A stretch of DNA of 64,000 nucleotides from Symsagittifera roscoffensis (taxonomy: Eukaryota > Xenacoelomorpha > Acoela > Convolutidae), in the NCBI RefSeq assembly GCF_963678635.1, contig NC_087066.1, positions 12,384,517 through 12,448,516 on the forward strand, written 5' to 3'. This document shows, one piece after another, positions 19,701 through 32,982 of the stretch. The notes under the pieces are model-generated. The model searched no databases. It saw nothing but the letters and a program-made list of their open reading frames with translations, and was not told the origin of the DNA. Position 1 is the first letter of the stretch, and the number at the start of each line of letters is the position of its first letter. Position numbers and translations under genes: made by a program.

Positions 19701-22700
19701 TTTTTTTGACCACAAAATCTGTTTTTGTCAAAACTATTACTCTCCAAAATGGTTCACAAAAATGAATTTGGTGGCTAATTGTTTCATCATTGTTTCACAA
19801 AAATAAGTATTAAGAAGGATAGCTGGTTGCTGTGTAAGTAGCACAGAATGTTCGACCATACACCTGAAAAAAATACATTACGAGGCTAAACTGTGCACTG
19901 GATAGGCGCACAATTTTGTGTCTGTATGTTCCTGAATTCCAAAAACTAATCTTTAAACATGTTCCAAAATGTAAGTGGATTCCACTTACAAAACTTCCGT
20001 GGATTCCGCGTACATATGAGTGTAACGTAAATTTTGTCGGCACATTTGTTGTCGTGGATTCCGCAAAAAAAGAAAATAGCTAGTTGTTTTGGATTCCGCG
20101 ACTGTAATTGGATGGCGCAAAATGTAGGCGGAATCCGCAAATTAAACTGGATTCCGCAAACTGAAAGTGGATTCCGAATTTTGCTCAAAACTAAAGTTGC
20201 GTATGAACAATTAAAAGCTACAGCTGGAATTTTTATCTCTAGCAATGCGGAATTTAAAAGCAAAGACTTAACTATTGTCAGCTGAAACCACGAACAAATC
20301 TTAAAACATTGGTTACCTAAATCGGTGGATAGCATCTTTAATATTTTGGAAAGACATCACCGGATAATATCAATATTTGGAGTCATTGAGTTGAGAGTGT
20401 ATGGAATTACAACACAAAGCAGATCGCCAAATTAGGTCAGTATTTGGGGTTCCATCAATCCCAAATACTGTTCAGTATTTGGGATTGATGGAATCCCAAA
20501 ACTGGAATAATATGGAACAAATATGAAAAAAAATTCAATATTTGGAATCTTAGATTGAGAGTGATTAGAAACCCAACGCATAGCAGATCGTCGAGTTAGT
20601 TCAGTATTTGGAATTCCATTAATCCCAAACACTGATATATTCTTGTAAATTTCTATTGTAGTAAATTTTTAATCCAATCAAATCAAATCATGTAATTAAA
20701 AGATATAATTTTAAAGTCTACTACATATGTACATATATGCAAACGTAATCTTCAAACAAAATACGGATTTCAAAAAAAATTTGCGGATTCTACTTACAAT
20801 TTGCGGATTCCGCTTACAGTTGCGGATTCTGCAACAGCACAATTTAACTAGACACATGTCTTATTGTTTGTTTGTGGACGCCACAAACTGTTTTGGATTC
20901 CGCAAATACGGTTGCGGATTCGGCAAATTCGTCTATTTTTGGAGCGATTTTGAGCGGAACAGTGTTTTAAGTATTTGTTAGGGGAATCTATAACAGCAAA
21001 GAAGATCAAAGAAAAGTAGCAATGATGTGGATTCTGCGACAAATCTGACTTTGGCCTGTTGTGGAATCCGCATACAATGCACAGAATGCACAGTTTGGCC
21101 TCGTAATGTACATAAAAAAGTTTTTCCAATTTTAAATTAATGTTTTTGTCTGTCGCTGTGAGATAAAAGGATCTAACGAAAACGTAAAAATTAGGAAAAT
21201 TCAACAGTCACAGTAAAATAGGCAAATTGAGCAAAAAAAGACAAGAAAAAAATTCAAAAATTTTTTTACAAGAGCTAACTAAATTTTCATGTCTTATTCT
21301 TCTAAAATCAGCCTGCTCGCTCGCTTTAACTCGCTCGAAAGTAGACGAAAAAATTTCTAACCGGTCTTTCTGGACACTGGAAAAATTATTTGGAATTTTG
21401 TAATATTGTTCGAATCAGGACTGAAAAAGCTTTAATATGATGTGTCACTCAACCCAGTCCGATGATTATTTGTGGTACCTGATTTTGCGTATGATAAGGT
21501 TTAAAACTAATATGCATTTGTTTGGGTTGATTTCTGGGCTGGATAATGTTGCCTTAACCTAAAGCAACGTGAACGATAGGTACATTCTTTTTAAACAAAG
21601 CTGGGGTGAGGGTTTTCTTACTACCGACCCTGGTAATTTTAGTGCAAATGCGTCATTTTTTGACCAAAAAAATCTGTTTTTGGTCAAAACCATTACTCTC
21701 CAAAATGGTTCACAAAAATGAGTTCGGTAGCTAATTATTTCATCAATTCAGTGATGGCGCTGGCATATGGTTAAAATTTTGCTGAGTTTTTCAGATCTAC
21801 CCCTTTCAAAAACCTTAGATCGGCTCCTGCTTTGAAAAGTATCCAAAAATTTTAGAGTTCCTCAATCTGTCAGTCGCGTTTGCAAAAATTTTGATGAAAC
21901 CTCAAATTTACCGTTGTTAAACGTAATTGATCCATAAATATTGGTGTATATTTATATAAAAGCAGCAAAATTTTAGATTTTGACAGCCAAAAGTATCAAT
22001 TTTTCTCTGCTGCAGTTTAAAAAAGTGCCAAAAGGATTCCATTAGGAAAAAAAAATACAGGAGGGGGAGGGGGACGGGAGTGGGAGGGGGAGGGGGTTGT
22101 GAGATGTGATCTTTCTGGCCTATCAACATATGGAACAGAGAATTTTTGTATCTGACTTACTTGTTGGAATACAGTTTTGAACTGTTCGTACTTTTCCTTG
22201 TTGAAGATACAGTACTTCGACAGGAAGTCAACTGAAAAAAAAAAATGTGAAGATTAAAAAAAAAGCAAGTCAAAATTATGATCTAGCCATGATAAATGTA
22301 ATTTACAGTCGTCGAATTCAACAGGAGGCGGCGTAAGTGGTTTCGGCAGCTTCGGCGGCTTCTGAAACATAATACGTCGTGCGAGTTTTTTTTAATTAGA
22401 TGTTTCATCCTTACTATGTATTTGTACTCAAACAGCAGGTCACGACCACATTTTTGCCGAAAACTTTGTACAGATTGAGTACAGATAGAGTAGATAAGGT
22501 ATATTGAATCATAATTAAACTTTACGAGTTCAAAACATATAACATTATGTAGTTCAATTTAATTTCTTCTTTGCTCCCAAAATTTAACTTCTGTAGAAAA
22601 AAAAACACCCAACGAATCCATTTTGAAAAATTACCAATGGTCTCATTATTTTTGTTTTAATATCACAAACACGATCATCGCAGAACCTGCCGATCATATC

Positions 22701-25700
22701 AGATAAGTTTGTGGACCTTATTTTGTGTGAACAAGCTTGTGCTCTGAGTTTGACCTCTGAATATTGAAAATTACACTTTTTCTCGTGTGAGTGAGGAGTT
22801 ATGTACGTGTTATACCTTTCCCTTGTGCATGTTGTTGTACATGAGCATCGCTTTCTTCCTACTCTCCCTCATTTTGGAGGGATCCACCCTCTTGCTCAGT
22901 CCAGGCAACTCCTCCTCTTCCGACTCCTCCGACTCCACCTACGAGAAGGTAAAAGTGACTCAAATTTGTGGACTGTTCTTTTATGTCGAGAAACAGCTAG
23001 AGTTGGTTCAAAAATATTACACACACTTTGACTATTTTAAAATCATGACAGCACGCTGAAACTGATACCAATTTGTTTGAAACATGATTTGGTTAAAGAT
23101 GTATCGCACAATAATTTCTTGCGAAAAGTAGAAATCTTTTTCAATCAAACTTTTTAATCTGATGTAAACTACATGATTGATATCATACCTCTTCCTCTGG
23201 CTCTTCAATCACTGGAAGAGGGGGAGGTGTTAGTGTCTTCACTGGAGGGGGAGTGGGAGGAGGGGTGGGTTCCTTCACTGGCTCGGGCTCTGAAAAGTTA
23301 TTCACAATGTGGATATAGATTCAATTGTGTTTTCTATTTGAAATTCAAAGAAAAACTTCAATTTTACTCGAAAACTCTAATGAAAGCAAGCAATGAACAT
23401 CAAAATAAGGTCAAAATAAGAATTGATTCATGATCTATGCAATTTTTGCCCAAAGTATGGCAGCATAAAATCAACTTTCAAGAAAAATTGTTTAAGAGTG
23501 TAAGAACTACAATCTTGGAACTTAATTCAAATGAGCCAAAAAATGATTAATTTTTCGAATTAACTTTCACAATTGTATGAGGCAAATGGTTGTCAGTTTT
23601 ACCTGGCGTGGGTTCCCTAGGTGGGGGTTCTGGTTCAGCTTTTTCCACTTTCTTCTCTGGTTTTGCAACCTCCTTCTTCGTTCTTTTCTTCCTCTGAAAG
23701 TTCAACCGTCAAATAAATAGCAAGAAATCGAAACAAAAATTGATTTAAATTCAATAATTGAAACTGATATTTACCTCAGCTCTCGCTAAAAACAAAGAAA
23801 AAAATAGTTTGGTAGCATAAAATTTTGAATCAAATTTATCATCTTCAATAGATGCAGATACAATGAAATCAAAAAGCAGTAGAAAAGCATTTTTGAAAAT
23901 GTTCCAAGAAAAAAATTGCATTCAATAGAGCGCAAAAGAGAAAGAATTTAACGAATTTAAAGCAACTGTTCAAAATAAGAATCATTTGCTAAGACTATAC
24001 ATTACTATACCTCTCATTCTAGCTGCTTCTAAAATAGTTCCTTTTATTAGTGCAAACAGTTTCATTAACAGTTTTATTAAAAACAGTTAAGTTGTAAATG
24101 AGACCTCTGGGTTCTAGAAATTTTCAGGGTTTTCTATGAACAAACGATTTCAAAAAAAAGAATGATTGGATATGAGAGCTGATGAATGGCAAAACTAAAA
24201 GCAAAACTATCAAGACAACTGTTTGAAGGAAACAGAAATATAAATGCAAAGTTTTCACCTCGATGTTTTGGGTTCTTTGAGTCTGTGATTAAAACTAATT
24301 GAAAAAGATGTGATTACAATCAACGCATCAAGCTACCATTTTTCAAGAAAAAAGCAGAAGAAAACTGAAAATATTACATTAAATTTTCCATACGCAAAAT
24401 TAACAAACGACAGGATGAAGGTCATTTTTTAACAAACGCTCAACTTGATTCTCTTGCGATTCATACTTTAGTTTAGCTGCTAATTGTCTCAATGAGTACA
24501 TTCAATCGCCCTATACTGGAGAATGAGTTTTTTTTTTCATTTTTCTACAGTTTATTTTATCAATTTTCAGTTTTTTCACTTCATCCTCCTGCTGAAGATG
24601 AATGCGAATTCATGATGAACGTTTTCTATGAAAAAAGTATCAGATATTAAATGAAGTTTTATAAAAAAGAGAATAGTTTAGAAGCAAACTTTTCAGAGTT
24701 TTATTTTTCATCTACCCATTTTGAAAAAAGCCGATCACTATCTGATTGTACAGGTTATTTCAATTTTTGAAGTTTTTTGGATATCTAGAGCAAAACGTCT
24801 GATTCTGATTATGTATAAAACAAACAAGAACAGCAAATTCTTATTACAATCATTGTCCAATGTTATGCAATATTACACTCAAGTTCAGATTGTAGTAACT
24901 AAAACGCTCATTTTCAACCTTGGACAACCTTTACTTTCAAATTACGAAAAAAATTTACACCGAAAAAAAAACGAAATGATCGGAGCTTCTCTCTGTGAAA
25001 CAATCAATATTTATATTTAAGTACTTATCAATTTTATTTTGAGAATTTTCGTTTTTTTATGATCATTTGCTGCGGTTCAATTTTGTCTTAAACGGTTAGG
25101 AAAAATGAGTACTTTAGAGCGTTAATCAACAAACTATTAGAACTAGTACTTGACTGAAAGCTTAAAACAGTTCAAGTCATTGTTTATCAAAAAACTCTAA
25201 GTAGACAAAAAATTGTTCTGAAAACTCTCTGACTAACCACTGTAAACATATTATAAAAATTTTGGAATCACAATCATCTTTCTGGTTTTTTCCCGTTAGA
25301 GATCAGTGCAAATGACAGTCAGCTAATGAGCCTAGAATGTTGATAATACAAAAGATATTTGAAACAATTTTGCATAGTTTTACTTCTCATTACCCCGGGA
25401 GCCCTTAGTTTGTCACATATTGAAAGGGAAATCCTTAAACGCAAAAGCTTGCGGTACAAAACTCTCCTCGAGTGACTCCTGCTCTTAGTCGCGCTTCTTG
25501 ACTTTTATTGAGACTTAAATCCATTTCTTCGGCAAAAAAAATGATTTTTTTCTTGTAAAAATCCATTTAATGCATTCCAAATCGATTTACTTATCTAAAT
25601 GGCTATGGTAAATTGATTTCTATACAGTTTTTTATCTGCATAACAATCGATTTACATCGATTTCAATCTCAAGTTTGTCAGTGCGGGTAGTCAACAACTA

Positions 25701-28700
25701 TCTCATTTAATCAGCAAACTCTTAGAATTCTAACTGCATTATTGAGTGAAAGCTTAAAACAAATCGAGTTAATTTTTCTAAAGAATTCTATCTAGACAAA
25801 AAAAGAATTGGTCTGAAAACTTTCTTACTGTACGCAGAAAAAATGTCAGATAATATTTGGAACAACAATCGTTTTTCTGATGATTTTTTTTTTCAATTAG
25901 AGTTCAGCTCAATCGACAGCCGAGTTGGCAGTATCAGTTAATCAAGAAACTATCAGAATTACTACAACAAGGGTTATGGCAATGGCTAACAACGTACGGT
26001 GGACTTTCTCGTGGTGAGTATTGAGCTCTTCTTTCGTGAAAAATTTCTGCTCGCATTTGTTGCAAGCAAATTTGGGCGCTAAATGTGAAACGGTGAAATT
26101 ATTCAAACTAAAAATAATGTGCGGTTAAATTTTTCCATTACATCTAAATGTGCTTTGACATAATGTTATGATGTTTCGAGCTCAAAAAAATTGTCTTTTT
26201 GAGCTTGAACAAGTAGCGTTCAACCAATCATTAACTATTAAGTCATGAAGTTTTTGTAGTTACATAGCTGTTTTGTCAAAGTATCAGCCAGCATCTGGTA
26301 ACACGATTTACCTCCATAGCACATGAACTATAGCATCTGGCCCACTTTTTCGAGCGAAATTGAATTCTACATGGGTCAAATTACGGGCTTTCATCAAAAA
26401 TTTCGACATAAAAAGTATGAACTAGCTCGGTGGCCAAAATAAAATGTGATCAAACTAATGTTTTCAGTCGCTTGAACAAACCAAATACTCACTATTTTTT
26501 CCTTCACCATCCCCCATCGAATCCGAGTCAAAATTACTCGTGTCTGGCAAAATAACCAACCCGAACATCATGAAAGGGAGTGGATAATTGATGCTTTCAG
26601 GGCGAAACTATGTATAATTGATGTTTTAGGGTATGGAGCTACATTAATGAAAGCCAACTAAAAGGATTAAATCGATGAAGAAAATTAACTATATCATGGC
26701 GCATTTACTATTTTGTCTAAACATTTGCAAGTTCTTTTTTGTTCCGGTTCAAACAGCCCAGTTCGCCTAAAAATTATTAAATTTCATGGTCGGTTGAATG
26801 AAGTTCATACCGTGAGTGTCTTCGAAATGTTTGTCAGCTTCTTCATCAGTGAAAAACTTCTCACTGCAATCCTCGCTCTTGCATTTGATCAGAGCTAAAA
26901 AAAATAATTTAGATGAAGTTTGGTTATTTAGAATTTTCAATTACTTCTAATGATGCTCATTTGGAGCAACAAATTGTATTTACGATGTGATTTGAGATGC
27001 TCGTCTAGCTCTTCTTGAGTCATGAATTTCTTCTCGCATTCAGAACAGCCAAATTTGGGGGCTAAATTTCATTCAAAAATTAAACATTTTCTTCAGTTAA
27101 TCCGAATTACTAATCGATGGTTGCGATGTTTTACCATGTTCGCTCTCTCTGTGTTCCATTAACTCTTCGCGTGTCTTGAAAGAGGCCTTGCAAGTCGGAC
27201 AGACAAACTTCGGAGCTGAAAAATAAAAGATTTTTCTTGAAAAAAAAACAATTATCAGCAGCATACTGAAGTGAACAATCAAAAAATCTCGAGAGTACTC
27301 AAATTCATTCAACTGTCAAATGATGAGATTCACTCCAAAATCAAAATGATCACGTCGATTCGGAAGACAAGTATAAAAACAAAATGAAAAACAACCCTCT
27401 TTTCAAAACCCTACTTAGGGTAAACCGCATCAATAACACAACGTGCAACACTTCTTTTTCCAAACCGCTTTGTTTTAAAACTCGCAACCACAAAAAACTA
27501 ACACTCTCGAACTTGCCTCGGCCCTTTTTCTTGAAACCATTTTTGTTTTTACTTTCTCTATCTCCATCATTTGCCCTTTCATTCCCTTCAGAAAGATCCT
27601 CGGCGCCACTGGTCTGTGATTCGCTACCCATCTCAGACGGGTTCTGTTTATTTTTAGAAGAATTTTTCTTCTGTTTTGATCTCAGTTTTTTAGTTGGTTT
27701 TCTGAGCTTTTCCGAGAAGTGAACAGTCTTTGCAGTGAACTGCAGACCGTTAAAGGCTTTAGCAGCTGGTCAAAAATATGTCGATTTTTCTTATGTAAAA
27801 AAAGTATAAATCTGGATACAATTGTACTGAGTTATCAGACTATTTCCAATGCTCCGAAAACATTCTTCTAGACCCTTAAGCTAGAAAATTATCTTGAAAC
27901 TTTTTTTTTGTTTGTTTTTTGTTTTACTATATAAAAATTGAACAGCAAACAGTCACAACTATCGCCCTTACCATGAACAGTTTCTAGATGCTGGTCCAGA
28001 TCGTCCTGGGTCTTGAACTTGAAGGAGCACTTGGGACACTTGAGGCCATGTGCATCTAAGAAGTGCTCATCCAGCTCCTTCTGACTCAAATACCATTTGT
28101 CACAACTGTCACAGCAGAAACCTAGTAAAAAAAAAACACAGTTTGAAACAATTGGACAAAACTTTTTGCAAATTCTCTGAAACAGTTTCTGTAATTTGTA
28201 GTCAAGTCAAGTATATGTCGTTATTGGCATATATACAAACAAAGACACGAGGACAGCTTCGTTGTTTAGAATAGGAACCACAAAAACAAAACGACGAGAC
28301 ATGCAAAAAGATAGAAAAAAAATCACTAGGACTCAATGTGTTTTAAAGCCGATCACTTTTAAGATTCATGCTAGCCTATTTTTTCTTAATTGTTAATAAA
28401 ACTAACCATGAGCACTTTTAACATGTTCATTCAACTCTTTTTCGTCCAGGAATCTGTCGGCGCAGTGTGAACAACTCACGCCATGCTTGTCCAGTTTATG
28501 TGCACGCAACTCACTCGCAGACCCGAACACCTCACGACACTTGTCACAGCCGAACAGTTCTGACAAATTAGAAACACTCCAAGTCACACGTGAACACATG
28601 AATGTTTCATTCATAAATTGAAAGATGGTTTCAGTCAAGCTATGAGCAAGAAAAGTTCTTGAAACATTTTGCTCATATACTTGTAGAAAAAAAAATGCTG

Positions 28701-31700
28701 TAACTTTTAGTTGAAAAAGAAATTCTGTGATGTCATTTTTTGATATCAGGGGTGAATAATTTAATTTCTATATCTTTCTTCCACTTTCTACAAAATTGCA
28801 GTTATGCTGTTTGAACTGCAGATTTTTAAACAATGAGAATAATGAAGGGTGAGTGTGACATAGTGGTCCATACCATGAGTGTGGAAATGGGTCAAACTCT
28901 CTTCTTGAGTGGTGAACTTCTTCTGACACACTCCACAGCCGAACAGGATCAGATTGGCCACTATCACACAAACAAACCACACATGCACTCATACTTTATA
29001 AACACACGACATATGCAAGCATAAACAAAAGCAAACAGAAGGTCAATTGAAAAAACAGAACCGACGTTTAAATCATGTCAAGCACAAGAATCGGCGGATG
29101 GCTAAATTGGACTTATGATTATATCCAGACTCGCAAGTTACAGATTTATTTGGGCAATTTGGGTCTACTTTAAAACCTGTGCGTGCTTTATGGTCACTTG
29201 GTTCTCCAATTAATAGTATTAGAAATTATCTCAAATTTACAGCTTTTGTAAAATGTTATATTATATTATTTTTATATTGTTACAGTGTAAAATATTTTCA
29301 CAATCGAAGTTATGACTCACGGTAGTCGTGTGCCTTTCCGAATCCATGGGTATCGAGCGAGTCCATGTCCAACTGGCTGTCTTCGTACATTGACACGCCC
29401 ACTTGCTCCTCACTGGGTCTCACGTCCTTGTCCTCGAAAGTTCCGACTGGAAAACAAAGCATAATTAAGTATTGTTATATAAACTCATGTCAGTGACAAC
29501 TTTTTGAACTCATGAGCATTTTCGGGTTGAACGACATTTTTACTGATGGCTTTTTTCTACTGTGAGACAATTAGCAATTTTTGCGAAATCGTTTTTTTTA
29601 GGAATAATGCGGCTTTTCAAAAATGTCTTCGATTAATTTTACTATCCATGAATATTGGTTGTGTCGTCGAACTGCAGAGCAACTATAATTATGCATGTGT
29701 CGGATTCAACTCCGCGCGTGATAAAGATGCAAGGCTTTGGAAATGTTTTGCTCATGTCGGAGATAATAACCAAAATCTACAAAAACAATTCAATTAAATT
29801 TCACTTACAATGACTCGATACTTTGTGTCGTTCCAAAGCGTTTGCACTTGCAAAAACACTCCCGCATTCTTTGCATTTGAAGGCTGAAAAAAAACTGTAA
29901 GATTCTTAATCTGTTATTTTTTTCCGTACATATTTAGTCATTGAATAATTACAACAACGATTTACATAATTATAAATTACAAATTAAATAATGTGGACTA
30001 ACAGTGGTAATGTGTCTGGTGATCGTCGTATTCTTTTTTAGTGTCGAAAGTATCTTTGCAGTGCTGACACTTCCAAACATGTGGCATCACGAGGTCACCG
30101 ACAGCTACACACACAAAAACACGAGAATAAATAAAGAACTGATTTCGAACTGATATTCAGTCGGTTGGAAACGGGTTATAAAAATAGTACTAACAGCGAA
30201 ACTCTTTGTCTATTCAAGTCAGCTTAATTGTCAGTATAAAGAAAGTAAAGAAAATGAGTTCGTTCATCATCGCTCGCATTTTGTTACTGAAAAACTAAAA
30301 GTCTCCCCTTAGTTTTTTGTCGAAAAAGAAAGTTACATACTATCTGTATTCGTTGAAGAACTTCCAATAGCAGAATCGCCACTAATCCTACCATCTTCAC
30401 ATTCGGGAATGACGAGCACTTCTCTCAAATTTTTTGTTGAACTTGTCAGCAAGGATTTTTGGTTTTTCCTCGGGCCTTTTTTAACCAAGTTATTGTACAT
30501 AAATTGGCTCGAAGGGTCGTCTCTATTTTGCTTTAATCTGATTGGTTCACAACTGCGTGAAGATCGCTCCCATTGATTGAAAAAATCAGATGCCAGTGGC
30601 ATGTCCATCTTTGGAAAGTTCTCCGAAAAAGGACGATCCAGAGGACGATTTTCAGTAGACATTCTTCGTACATTCAAATGTTCTCTCATATTCGTATTTG
30701 CGAACATAGGCAAATTTTGACTATCGCTTTCTAAATTGAACAATTCAGGGATCTTTTTTGGATTATAAGTTAGATTCTGATCGGTTGTGAGCTCGTCACA
30801 CATTTGAAGTTCATTTTGCGAGTTCAAAAGTAAACGTGAACCGTCTGGCTTCTCGACTTTGATGTTTTTGTTCTTGGCAAGTTCGCCAAAACCCTCGTCG
30901 TGCTCGACCGAATCAATATCTTCTTGACTGCTCCTGCTATATCTCTGATCAATCAGGAAAAGTATCTCCTCTTCTGTAAGATAACTCGAAATATGAGGCA
31001 TCAAATCTTCAGGTGTTGATTTATGTTTTTCCAGCTCTTTCTCCAAAATTCTCCTGCTTTCAGGTGCAATCTTGTCCAAGTTTAAAGTTCCAGATTGAAA
31101 CTTCTTGGTTATGTTGGCATTATTCAATGTTTCAGCTCGAGTAGTTGATCGAGTTAAAGCTTGTTTGATTACAAAAACATCTGTGCTTTCAGTTACAATC
31201 TGATTCAAGCTACGGACGTTGTGGTTCCTCGAGATCGATAGTTCCTCATTTGGCGTCAAAAATTGAAGCGTCGATCCTCGGAACAGATGAGGTGGCACTT
31301 TTAAGGTAGCCGTGGCTGTTTCTTCGGAAATTCCCGAGTCGTCCTGTGAAACCTTCGGTTCTCGTGTCATTCGGCTTCTCGCTAGTTGAAATGTCGGATC
31401 CAGAGTTAGAATATTGTTCGGCTGGCCATCAATTGTGTAGTCGGTTATTACGTAATCTTGGTCAAAAGAATTTTCCATTGCTTTTACATTAGGTGTTGTA
31501 TACAATTTTTGTTCAGTCGCAGCACGACTTAACTCGGTTATTTGATTTCGCTGGTCGTCTGTTAAAATCTCTGCGCTTAGTTTCCGTTCTTGTCCGGGTG
31601 TTGCCGAGTATATGAAAGCGAGACGGTCCTCGGCTGATTGGAAAACAGGTGTTCTAGCAGCAGCCGTGCAAGTGTGCCCTGTTAGTTAAGAAAAACAATC

Positions 31701-32924
31701 GTGGTTAGTAAGAGAACAAACATAAAACAAACAAGATAAGTTTTAAGGTATTATGTCAAAAACCGTTATAGGACAAAGTAAAAGTGAAAAAAAAACAATT
31801 GGTTAATGAGATACAGATAAGTAAAAGAAAACAAGCCCTTGGTTATTGTTTTTCTTATTATTTGAAGTTTAGTTTTTGATGATTCACCTTCTCCTGTTTC
31901 TTCGAAAAGAGGCGGGAACTCGACAAATTCAGCCGAGCGTCGGTAAAAGTTGACCGCTTCTATAAATAAAAAAATAATAATAAATTCAAAAACAAAGCGC
32001 GCTTTTTTAACGAAAAGAAGAAGAACTGCTATTAAAAGGTCGAAAGCGTTTTTCGATGGAATTCACCATGGAGTAAATGATCAAGATCAAGTAGCCTTTG
32101 TCTCATTTTATGGTCAGATTTTGACAACCGTTTTTGATTTATTGCTTTTTCAGTTTACTTGAATTCGTGTTGGTAATTTTAAGCTGGGTGGAGCCTAAAA
32201 AACGACTTTCTTTGTTCAGCTATTGTAAAATCGGATTGATGCTGTCTGATGGTTTCTATCACTCTGAAACAGGTATCCACTGAATGTTATGAGAAACATA
32301 ACTGATATTAATTGGATTTTTACAATACATTGTCAAATGAAAAATTTGATCAAAAAACTATATTGAAAAGATTTGGAAGTTGTGCAAATTGAAGCTCATA
32401 GTTTGGATAAGTTCCAGTTTTTATAGGCTGGGTACTTAAACTAGTCAAATATAATTGAATCCCCCACAACCCCCTCACCCCCACACCCTAAGGGTACTTA
32501 GAGAGAATTTAAAAAATACTCTCAGCTATCTCATACAGGATTAATTCAACGATTAAGCACAGACAAACTTAGTACCTTTGTGATGAGTTCCCCCATTTTG
32601 TAATACAGTCTGTCTGAATCAATGACGAAACTGATTAGATAAAATAAAAAACGCCATAAAGCAGGCAAGGCAATAAAAAGAGCAAGATATCCCTTTTGTC
32701 TCATATATTAAAAGACAAAAACCGGTTTCAGTCAGCTAAATTTGTTCAAAATAAAACTGAGATGGAATCAGCCAGATCTAATCCATCATATGCACCAATG
32801 AAACGTTATTAAAAAATTATGGACACTCGGTTTAATGTACCGAAAGAGCTTATTTCAATGGGCAAAAAAAATTTGGGCGAAAATATTCAAGTTATACAGT
32901 TAAACACTTTTCTAGTCTCAAAAA

Positions 32925-32982
<58 letters not shown>

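Larger units (their letters stand above)
17890..21745. repeat. Tandem duplication, two ~1.9 kb copies
   Basis: Sequence from about 17890 to 19790 is repeated at about 19868-21745, offset 1,977 bases near the left end, with only scattered substitutions and short indels. Each copy carries one TIR element plus ~650 bases of right flank. The whole lies in the intron between the exons at 22161-22231 and 17768-17878, so the duplication lengthens one intron without touching exons. Confidence 0.9.

Noticed and set aside
17969-20335. Minus- and plus-strand frames repeated in the two TIR copies (such as FAESAYICGI-like or GIPQTES-like readings)
   Set aside because: They arise because the nine-base GGATTCCGC unit has no stop in several frames; no start, splice or homology support.
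24584-24595. Possible 12-nt microexon CAGGAGGATGAA on the minus strand
   Set aside because: In the phase required by the flanking exons it creates a TGA stop.
27384-27722. Plus-strand 112-codon frame rich in Phe/Leu/Ser
   Set aside because: It is antisense to the phase-consistent linker exon 27517-27765 and shows no features of its own.
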